This document shows, one piece after another, positions 37,539 to 48,200 of a stretch of 64,000 nt of DNA. Positions within the stretch are counted from its first letter, which is position 1; every line of letters starts with the position of its first letter. Source of the DNA: Thunnus maccoyii (taxonomy: Eukaryota > Chordata > Actinopteri > Scombriformes > Scombridae); contig NC_056544.1 in assembly GCF_910596095.1 (NCBI RefSeq), forward strand, positions 13,067,155 to 13,131,154, in the 5' to 3' direction. A model generated the notes under the pieces. The model did not search any database, was not told where the DNA came from, and saw only the letters and a list, made by a program, of their open reading frames with translations. The position numbers were made by a program, and so were the translations under genes.

Positions 37539-38834
37539 CCCCCCCCTCACCTTCTCCATCGTCCCTCGGCAACAGCCCACCTGGTGAGTGCGTGGACCGT
37601 TCAGCTTTTCACCGAATTGTGCTGTAAAAGTCGCCATCTGCTTGGAGGACACCTTTCATACAGTAAAAAAAAGAGAAAAGATAAGGACGAACAGGTGCAG
37701 CAGATCCAGATAAAAAGATAGGAGGGATGAGATGCTTCAGAACAGACAGAGACGTAGAGATGAGTATCAGGCAGGCTGGGAGGGGAAAGAGAGAGAATCT
37801 GTGTTGATATTCAGGGAGCAGTGCTCTGACTCACCACCACTCCCCAGGCAAACACACGGGCGGTTTCCTATAACAGTCACAAAAACTAGATCTGGACTGG
37901 TCCGGTCTCGAAGCATCACTCTCCTGTTCCCTGTAACAGTTCATCTCGATTACAGCCTTCAGTGGCCCTCATTCAGGCGAAGAAGTGGGGCAGATTTATG
38001 CTGCAAGCACACACACACACACACCAATATAACAGGTTGTCTTCCTCTCTTTCCAGTTACCACCCACAGTTTGCTCTTTCAGTCTCTCGCACATACAAAC
38101 CGCTCACTGCATGAGGCAGTTTGTCATGGGTGCAGTGCAGAGGAGATGCTGTGTGTTAATTTGTTCAGGCGATGACTCACCCTGGATGAGATAAAGTGGG
38201 CTGTGTGATGTTTGTCTCTCTCTTTCTCACTCTGCAGATGAGTCTTTCCGTGTTGACAGTAGCAATTAGTCGCCGTCTTGTTATAATTCTGTGATACTGT
38301 GGGTGTTTTTATCTCGGGGGTCGTCAGTCTCACTCTGTGCTCTGTCTCTGTCTCCCTCAGGTTGATCTGTTCCCCATCCTTCTGTGTCTGGAGTCCTTAC
38401 AGTTGTGAGAGAAACCTGCTGAAGTTAATGCCCCCCCCCCCCACCTCTACACCCCCCCAAGTACCTCCTTGGACCACCGGCCTGCAGAGTCTTTTTTTTT
38501 TAAAAGATGCGGTATGAGTGACGGGGAGGAGGACAGCATGAAATGTTCTTTTTGCTCTGAGACTGAGGCACTGGATGTGAAGATGGTGTTTTCTTTCCTC
38601 ACATATTTTGGCTCCTTCAGCTCCTGTCATCCAGTTCTGTCATCCAGTCACCCCCTCCTCCTCTTCCTCCTCCCCCTCCATCCTTCCTGTCATCCTCTTA
38701 GGAGGACCAAGTGTTGCACCGGACGTTACAAAACACCATCACACCTGTTCCCACCCCTTCACCCTTTGTTTCTTTGACTACCTTTGTTTTTACAGAACCC
38801 TAATGGCAGTTTTTAAGACACATTGTGATGTGTG

Positions 38835-38868
<34 letters not shown>

Positions 38869-39250
38869 AAAGAGAAAAAAAAGAGAACAAAAGTTATGAA
38901 TAATTCTATATTTAAATCTATGATGCGAATAATTATGATAGTACTCTACTACCACCAACATAAAAACTGCATGCTGTACAGAGCTGGAAGAAAGGGAAAG
39001 TGTTTGGTTTGTGGACAGACGGACAGACTGAAGCCTTGAAATCCACCGCTGACCTGTTGGGGATTTTTGATTTCCATTTAGGTTTTTTCTCTTTTTCTTT
39101 TTTCCAATGAATATTTTTTAATTATTATTTATATAAAATATGTCCCAAACAGGCTGTTTTGTTGGATGATCCTTCCTGTTTAACTTTGAGTTGAGCATAT
39201 TTTTATTATGCAATACAGCTCAATGGTTTACGTCCTTGTTTTTGTTTATT
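37539..39250 (+). other. stk11: stk11 3' UTR, probably interrupted by an intron
   Basis: A consensus donor (CACCTG|GTGAGT, exon end 37583) lies 45 nt after the stop codon, and a strong acceptor (TCTCCCTCAG, exon start 38361) lies downstream. A non-coding last exon is also known for mammalian LKB1. The UTR end is unclear: a 28-nt A-run at 38839-38866 is genomic, and AT-rich sequence continues to a TTA microsatellite near 39250. Confidence 0.5.
38839..38866 (+). repeat. Genomic A28 run
   Basis: An uninterrupted adenine run within the probable stk11 3' UTR. It could prime oligo-dT internally in cDNA libraries and give false poly(A) sites. Confidence 0.9.
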
Positions 39251-39272
39251 ATTATTATTATTATTATTATTT
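39246..39272 (+). repeat. (TTA)n microsatellite
   Basis: TTATTATTATT-type run close to the likely end of stk11. Confidence 0.85.
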
Positions 39273-39279
39273 TGTGTGT

Positions 39280-42146
39280 CCTTTTTTAAAAGCTCACACC
39301 CTATATAGGTACACTCTTCTATCGCCACAGTGTCTTTCTCTGATGTCGACCAGTTTGTAGTCAGATCCTAGAATATCAAGAACCGATGCCGCTCAGCTGC
39401 AGGCGGTGGGCCGCCACAATCAGCCAGTCGCCTGTTTTCCAGCGATGCTCTTTGTTGTGCTGATCACATCAACGGGAGCCCTGCCCACCCTCCCCCATCC
39501 CCCCCATCCCCTCTTACGCAGCCAGGCCCATCATCAGCCCCTCGCTGGGAATAGATCAGGGAGCAGGTGAGTCACAACCGAGGGAGGGAGAGTGCAGAGC
39601 TTCCTACGTCAGCAAGGTCGACAGAGAGGTTCTCTGTTCAACGAGACATAGGAGGAGCAGCGCGGTGAGGATGATGAGAATATGATTAGTATGTGAGGAC
39701 ACATACTGTTCCTGACGTTTTTCTTCTCATGGGGAAGATTTTGCTGTTCTGACAGTTTACAGACATCAGCTTACATGATTCACATTACGACAGTATAAAA
39801 TCATCAATGGGAGGGAGTCGCTAATATATTTTTTCCACTTTTTATTCAGAAAAATGTCAAGACCAAAAATGAATATGTGCCTCAGTTGGTCCCACAAGGT
39901 CTAATCTTTGTCAAGGCTGAAAGACATTTGAATTTTCTGCATGACTCATCTCACTATAAAGCAGATGGTTCACCATGAATGTGGACAAAGACGTGAGTTT
40001 CATAAGATATACACACACCGTTATACACACACTGCTCAAACCAAGGTCTGTGTGAAAGGAAAAAGGACAAGCTGTTCTGCAGTTCGTAGGCACAGCGTAC
40101 CTACCGCTGCAGTTTCCCAGGTGACATCATAACATACAGCAGCGCGCTCATGTTGAAGAGATGAAATTTGACATGAATGTAGAATGAATTACACTTCACA
40201 TCCATTCATACTGGAAGATATAAAGTGGGATGAAAGCTGTTCAGTTTGAGACTAAATGACACTGGATTATAACTCCAGATTAGAGTTACAATGATTAGCT
40301 GATTAATGAATTGGTCCATCAACAAAAAATTAATTTGCAACTATTTTGATAATGGATAAATTATTTCAGCTTCTCCAGTGTGAGGGTTTGCTGATTTTCT
40401 CTGTTTTATGCCATAAATTAAAAACCTTGAAACTGATGAATTTGACAAAACAAGACATTCTTAAGTTGAGTGTGAACAGAAGTTTAACAAGAAAAGATAT
40501 TAACTTAAAAAAAAGATATTAACTTCAGGTCTAGTTAAAAAGCTTCTTCTGGAGCTTTCAACTACAGCTCACAATCTTCCTCAGTGAATAGTTTGCTCAG
40601 ACTGAGGAAGACGCTTTGGGAAAAGCTTGTAAATTGATCTTGTTTTTTAACAGAAATTTACGGACTTCTCCTTTGGATCTATTATCAGCAGATAATAAAT
40701 TATCCGCAGAATAATAATTGTTTCAACCCTGACATATAAAGAAGTATATTGACAGAATATCAATTAAAATATTCTCTGTTTTTCTTAATGTCAACAAAAC
40801 CCATGAATTACAAAAACCTAATGTGTTAGTCCATCTCTCAGTAATTTTCGACATCCAAGTAAATGTATACTTTTTTTTTCCCAAGGAAAAATAAAATAAA
40901 ACAGCTGGGCACTTTAGTTGTTCTATTACTCAAACTGGAGTAAAATAGTGAACTTTTGGGGGACTATTTTCAGCTGCGGATGACTACACATTTGGTGTGT
41001 TGGTATTTACGGCAGCAGGACAGTGTTTGTGGGATTGATTGAAAATAAACTTCAGTAGCTGTGTTCATGTCAGCATGTTTTTAATAGTTTTAAGACAACA
41101 ATGGAGGTTTGTAGCACTGATGAGTAAGCTATATTCGACTTTGGTTACACAGGTAATTCTTAATAGATTAATTAATTTGTTTTTGGTCTGTTCATGCTAT
41201 TTGTTGACAATAAGGAAAATAGAGAATGTCATCGGCTTTATCGTGATATTGATAATATAGACTCATTCTGGTGGGATTTAGGAGTAACTAATGCTGCTGG
41301 TACGGAGTTTTAACCTCCACTTTCACAATCTCAACTCTGTCACTGGACCATCTGTCTAAAAGCCTGAGAGGCTCCTTTGTCAGTGACTTGAAATATCTGA
41401 CAGTCTCCCCCTCAGCAGAGTCCCAGCAGTGACACAACTCTCAGCTCGAGCTCCCAGAAGCTCCCAGACTCCAACTCCTTAATTAAGATGCCTAACAGGG
41501 ACGGATGATTTACAAAAATCTATAAAAATACATGAAATATGGGTGTAAAAATGTTTGATGCTCATATTTTCAACCACAGTGTTGATGTATAGTTTGGGTA
41601 TCCCATCTGTTTTTACTTCTAGGACAAGCCCGATCTGCTGATATGGTGTTAATGAGAGGGGGTTGCAAGCACTGAAGAATTATAATAGGTTTTTTTTTTG
41701 ACATGGTATACAGACACAACAGCTCTCAGGGAGACATTTACCCTCATGGTGATCGAGACAAGAAGGACACTTGAGGAGGATATGAGTTTAAATGAGAGAA
41801 ATGGGTGACAAACTCCATCAATATCATTCTTCCCATCAAAGTGCTTTTTGTTTTAGAGTTAAAACTGTACAGTATTCACATACAAGTTGTTTAGACATAC
41901 AGTAGCATGCTCAAAATTCACAGTTATGTCTGAAAATATTTGAATTTTTCTAAAGATGGAGGCAAAGTATGGATCTATATTTTCAAAGCTATGTAATGAA
42001 TGCATTTGAGTTTTTAGAAAATAAAAAGGGGCATCACATGACACAGCACATGGCGTCACAGTGGAAAATAAGGTCTGAATGGAAATACTGGAAGAGACTG
42101 GCCATCAATAAGGTACTGCTGTCCTTTAGAATATGTATGTGACTAT
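39280..42146. other. Convergent intergenic region between stk11 and cbarp
   Basis: The two genes point toward each other across this gap. The segment at about 40280-40740 (GATTAGCTGATTAATGAATTGG, GCAACTATTTTGATAATGG, CCAGTGTGAGGGTTTGCTG) belongs to an abundant teleost repeat family; a related piece is at 63524-63717. Nothing coding was recognised. Confidence 0.5.
40280..40450 (+). repeat. Teleost interspersed repeat (GATTAGCTGATTAAT family), copy 1
   Basis: Recognised by GATTAGCTGATTAATGAATT, AATTTGCAACTATTTTGATAATGG and the TCCAGTGTGAGGGTTTGCTG segment. The relative at 63524-63717 has GGGCTGCAACTAACAG and ends ATTAATTGTTGCAG. Probably a non-autonomous DNA element; class not determined. Confidence 0.5.
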
Positions 42147-42152
42147 TTTATT
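42147..42152 (-). promoter_or_regulatory. cbarp: Candidate cbarp poly(A) signal
   Basis: AATAAA on the minus strand, 140 nt beyond the cbarp stop codon. A longer 3' UTR using a distal signal is possible. Confidence 0.4.
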
Positions 42153-42291
42153 AATCTTACGACTGACCAAGTGTCTAACACATGACAATGTTTAAAGTGC
42201 TATAGACCATTTTGTTCAAGTCTGTAAATCTGAGGTCTATAGACAACGGACATGAAATAAAGTCGATGAAGGAGATGACATCGTTGACAAG

Positions 42292-45200
42292 TTATATGGG
42301 ACTGAAGCCAGGCGAGGCTGTGTGAGACACGGTAAGCACACGCTCTGCTCCTCCCTGGCCGAGCTTCTCTGCACTCCGCAGGCCGCCGTAAAGCCTTTCT
42401 TCCACTGACACGACCAGCTTGTCTGTCAGGCTGCTCTCTGACTGCAGGGAAACCTCTGATAGGATAGTTTGACTACTGTTGTTGTTTCTGTTGTCGACTT
42501 TCGGATCCATGTGGCTTGTCCCAGTGGTCGGCAACTGGCTGCTTGTGCTTTTTGTGTCTATATTTGTAGAAACTTGGCAACCGTCGGCCTCACCAGCCAA
42601 CTCTGCACAACTCGTTGTGTTGGTGCCTTGAGAGGTTGTGTCAGCTGTATTTTCTGTGGCTCCCCCAGCAACTCTTTCACTTGATGGGTCTTTGTTCTCT
42701 GCGCTCTCTTTGGCTGCTTCTTCGCAAGCCGCAACTTCGCTGGCTTCTTCATCGGCAGCGCTCGCTATGCGTGAGAGTGTGCTGTGATATCTGGTGTCCA
42801 GTGGATAACCGGCGCTGTCACCTCTCCGCAGCGGAGTAAACCTCTGCCTCTCCAAAGATGGGGAGTACCTTCCTCCTGCGCTTGACCCTGGGTCACTGTA
42901 TTGCTTGTGTCTCTGCCACTGCTTCCGGAGGTGAACTCTGGATCGGTGCCTGGAGCGCAGCGGAGAGTCCTGCTGGTCGAACCGTGGATCGTGACGGAGG
43001 AACTCGTTGAAAAGAGCGTCTGTCTTCTCATCGATGCTGTAGTCTCGGCGGCGGAGGCGAGGTCGGTGAGGACTAGAGGGCTGAGGGATTGGCTTTGTCA
43101 GAGGAGACATTAGCTGTGATTGTGATTCCGGAGGTTTCTGAGGATGAAGGGATTTCATAAGTTGATATGGTTCTTGGAAGGTGAGCGACTGGCTGCCAGT
43201 TTGAGGTCTCTCCTTTAGTTTCTCTTCTTTCTCTGTGCTGTCTGCCATCTCATCCTCCAGCTCCTCCTGAAACAGCCGGGCCTCGATGCTCTCGCACACT
43301 GAACCTTTCCTCCCCGAGCTGGTGAAGAACAACCTCCTCTCAGACGCCGTCTTGCCTCGAGGTGCTCCAGGAGTCCCGAAAAGCCGCATCTCCTCAGGTG
43401 CCCTGGATGGTGCTTCAATGGAGGCATAGCCGCTGTCCATCTGAAGAAGTTTCCGGTTTCCCGCCTCACCCTCTCCTCCAGCTCCACTTCCCATCTCACT
43501 GTCCCCACCTGACGCCCCTCTAATGCCTCCCTCCAACGCCTCTCCATCCCCTTCACCTTCAGGCTCATCATCCAGGTCTTGGGACAAACAGCTGTCCAGG
43601 CCAGAGCGAGCTCCTGCACCGCCTACGGACGACACGCTGTCAGCATCACTGCGGATGGACTCCCGGTCTGTACTACTCTGGTCTGAGGAGGCGTATTGCT
43701 CCAAAGAGGCTCGCAAGCTCCAAATGTCTCTGTAAAGTGAGGGAGGGGCCTCCAAGCTCTCTTGGCGAATCATGAAGGAAAAAGAAGAACCTGAATCTGT
43801 CCTTCGTCTGGCCTCAGCCCCCAACACCACCTCATCTCCTTCATCTACCTCCATCTCACTCTTTTTCCTCACATCTGATGTTGCACCGTCTGTTTTTGTG
43901 TCTGTAGTTTTTCTTAACATGTCTTCAAACCTTTCCTGAATGGCAGCTTCTCGTTGTGGCCCAAACAAGTCGTCATCTTCTAGAGATTCAAGCCCGACTC
44001 CTGTGGCTTCTGTCCTTTTGACTGCACCTAACTTTGTTTCTTTCTCTACTCTTGATCTGTTGCGTATGGCTTCCTCTTGTCTTTGGACGTGACAATCATC
44101 TGTTGGCAAACATGGTTCCTCTCTCCTGCCACCTACCTCCACCATGGCCTCCAGCTGTAGCCTGAACAGAATGAGAAGGGGTTTGTTAATCAATTATAAT
44201 GAAAACTTCATGGTGCAAGTTGTAGAATTATGGGAAGGGATGTACCTGCTGAGGAAGACTGAGGATGTCGATGCACTGGCGGGGTGAGACAGAGACTCTG
44301 CAGACAGAGACTGGAGGCCACTGGTTTGGATGGGAGTGTGTGGGAAAGACTCAATGTCATCTCGCAGAGGAGAAGAGTCATCTTCTGTATGATCAGTGGT
44401 TTCACTTGCTGCTCTCTGTCTCTGGAAGGGCCTTCTCTTGGGGGATCCTGATACAAATTCACAAGAAAATGATACATAATAACTGTTTAATACCATTTCC
44501 GTTGCCTTAGAATTTCTTAGAATTCAATTTTAATCTTAACACAGATGTCCAAACCTTTGGCATCTAGACTGGCAGCCCGGTGGCTGCTGTCGAACTTCCA
44601 CCTCCTGAAATAAGGCCCAGCCCCCTCCAGACTCGCATGGCGCCGCAGTTTAGTGAAGAAATGTAGAACTGAAGTCTGGCCTGGAGCTTGAGTCGATTCT
44701 CCTCTCATCCCCCGTTCGCTCTCAGCCTCTGCCCTGTCCCCGATAGCCTCCATCTGACAGGAGAGATGAAGGGAGAGGACGATGGAGGGAGGTGATGAGA
44801 CATTAAGGAGCGGTTGAGGCAGAGGAGCTGAGATGAATCGTGACGGGCAGAGGCAAAGCCCTCAGGGGACAGCAGTTTGTCATATTGTCACTCAGTTGCA
44901 GTGATGACTGATGTCAGAGAGCATCAGTAGGTTTGAGCCTGTGGCAGCTGCTTTTCACAGCTCTGTTTATGTGTGAAACAAATGGATCAATCTGCACTGA
45001 AGAATCTGTCCGTGCAAATGTGTTTCTGGCTAAACTGTGTAAAAAGCAATTACTGGTTCACAAATTTTTCATCTACACGAAAATGTTATTTCAAGCGCAA
45101 ACTAAAACATGAGAAAAATCTCAGTTATGACTAAACTTTTCTCACAGGCATTTCTGAGAGTCTAACCACCGAAATGCTGCAATTTTATTTGAGGCAAGTC

Positions 45201-48200
45201 TCCTGAATAAAATGTTGGTTTTGTCCTAAGAACAAAAAAAAAACCTCAATAAAAACACTGAGCATCTCAATCCATGTTGAGGAAGGATAAAACAATAACA
45301 GGAGTCAGCCATGATGTTGTGCTTAGGCACAGTGGCACTTTGAGCTAAATGCTAGTATTAGCATGCTAACATGCTGATGTTTAGCCAGTATAATGTTTAC
45401 CATGTTCACCATCTTAGTTTAGCATTTTGCAGATATTTGGTTATAAACCAAAGTATTGAACAAATTAAAATTTTCACCTGATAAAGGCTCTAAAGAAAAT
45501 GTGAAGTGATCCCCAAAATTATTACAGTTCAACCAAGGGTCACACAAATGTCTGTACCAAATTTATGTACCAATTTTCATTTGTGATTTTAAGTCATTTC
45601 ACACAAAGCCATGAAAGTAAAGCTCATGGTGATGCTAGAAGTCAGGTGATCACCAAAGTAGGATTCATTCTATGGGGACCACGGATGCCTTGAAATCCAA
45701 CCAATAGTCGTTATTTCAGTCCGGACCAATGTGGTCGACCAACTGACTGTCTGACAGACCTACAGAACCACATTGGCATCCCTAAAAATGACCTGTATTA
45801 TATATGTATCTCACAAATTTTTAAATTTTAAAAGATGCAAAGTCAAATAAAAACAGGTGAAACTTACTGTCTGGGAGCGTGTGTGCTGTGTTTTCATGGC
45901 TGATGAGGCCTGCATGGGGCCCTGGTCCAGGATGATGGAGTGGTGCGGATCTCCTGGCAGACCTCCGCTGATGCTCTGTCCCATCCAGTCAGGGATTCTT
46001 CTCTCAGTGGGCTGGAAAGTGAAAACAACACAGGTTAGAGAAAACAAATGACTGATGTGTGAGATAAATCACACCCAGAATCAAGTCACCTGGTAGATGG
46101 TGAGGGGCAGCTTGGGAGGTCGAGTCTCACTGATGTTGATGGTGCTGCTCTCTGTTGAGTCACACTCCATGATGGTGAGGATCTTCAGGTCACACGGGGC
46201 CGGAGGCAGGTGGAGGTGGGTCAGCCGGGCCTTTTTCAGGTGGTGGAAGTCTCCCTCAGTGAGAGTGTACCTGAGGATGGGAGGACCAATCATCAAATTT
46301 AATTCCATACACATCAAATAACACAAAAATTCACCTTAGCTCAGTTGAACTGTACCTGCGTCCTTTGTCCTGCGTTGTCTTCTCCTGTTCGTAGAGTGCA
46401 GATTCGTTGAAGGAGACTCTGCGGCCAGTAGACCCAGTGGAGACGAATCGCTCCGACTCTCCATCATGACAGCTTGTAGCTGAGAGAGCGTCTGATTCAT
46501 CCAGACGAATGGTGATCTCTAAGTGACAAAAAGGACAAGGACAAACAGAGGGAGAGAAATGATGGAGTTAGTGACGACAGTGGGCCAGAATATATGGACT
46601 TTAAAAGAATACACAGCTCTGACCTTGGGTGGGCTGAGAATCTTCAGCGTAAGTGGTGTTTGTCTTTTCAGGGTCATCGCTCGCTCTGAAAGGAGGAAAT
46701 TAGTTTTACTCCTTGTGCTCATTCATGGAAACAAAAATGCCTCGTCACACTTATCACAGCTTTCAATTTCATATTCAATAGAGCTTTAATCCACTGCTGT
46801 CATAACCACGCTGGCTCCTGTAATCCCTGGGTGTTTGCAGATGAACTTGGCCTGCCAGTCGCACACAGTGTGTCACTCTCTGTAGGTACCTGGAGTAGCG
46901 TCGTCCACCCATGCAGCAGCGGTGACAGAAGAGCAGCAGCAGGGAGAGCAGGACCAGCGTCCCCCCGGCAAAAACACTCAGCAGCACCAACAGCAGCACA
47001 TAGTTCTCCACCTGGCCCGTCGACACAGGCACATCCTGACAAGGTACAACCGAGAACAGAGGTTAGGATCCCTGCAGCAAGTCAACTACTGTGCTTGAGT
47101 ACAAGTTGAAGGTACTTTACTTGAGTATTTCTATTTGATGCTGCTGTATACTCGCTACATTTTACTCTGCTACATTAATTTGACAGCTATAGTTGCTACT
47201 TGCTACAGATTAAAGCGCAGGTTCATAATTATTCAAGTATGTCTTAAAACAACAGTCAGGTACCCAATTGAACAATGACACTTTTTTTATGCTGTAATCA
47301 TTCCTCCCATTCATACTGGCCATTAGAAGATCCCTTCATAATGCACTTTCAGTGTAAGTGATGGGGGACCAAATTCACAGCCCTCCTTCTGTGCAAAAAT
47401 GCATTTAATAAATTATTTTGTAAATGTAATATGAAGCTTCAGCCATCCAAATTAGTCAAATCAAGTAGATATCTTTTAAAGTTTTAAAGTCTTTTTAGTG
47501 CCAAATCCCCTCTTCAACTGCGGCTGAACAGGAAAACACTGTTCATTGAGACACAAAAAAGGAATTTTTTACTGAAAAGACTGTAAACGTGGAAGATATC
47601 CACTTTGTTTAATTAGCTCAGACGGCTGAAGCTTCATATTTTTTTCTCAAAATGAGGACTGTGAACTTTGTGCCCCATCACTTACATTGTAAGCACATTA
47701 AGAAGGGATCTTATAATGGTCAATATGAACAGGAGGAATGGTGACAGAATGCAATTTAATTTAATAAAATATGGTGCATATAAAGCAGTTAGTAGCTCCA
47801 CCGCCACTAGATACAGCATTAAAATGCTGCTCATATATCAATGCCTCAATAATAATAATCAGATATTAAAATATAAGGTATAAAGTAACAAGCTGAGTGG
47901 GGCCATTATTCATAATGAGTACCTTTACCTTTGAAACTCAAGTGCATTTGGTTAATAAAACTTCTATAATTCAAAGCAACAGTAGCATCTATTTGCAGTC
48001 ATGTTTGTGTCCACCTGATAAATGTTGTTTTGGTTCCTCCGACTCCTGAGGATATCTGACTCTTTAGCAGCTAGATGCTCCACTATGTTCGCCAGCTATA
48101 CTCACTAACCTTGTCTCTGTTTTTATATTTTCACTGTGTTATTGCCACTTTTGCTTTGAGTTCATCTTCCACCACTTGATCCTACACCATATAAATATGG

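Noticed and set aside
38608-39039. ORF with lysine run in the stk11 3' region
   Set aside because: The lysines are the genomic A28 run and the rest lies in the probable 3' UTR; no domain.
42469-43735. Several plus-strand ORFs over the large cbarp exon
   Set aside because: Antisense shadows of a compositionally biased coding exon whose minus-strand frame holds the conserved CBARP blocks.
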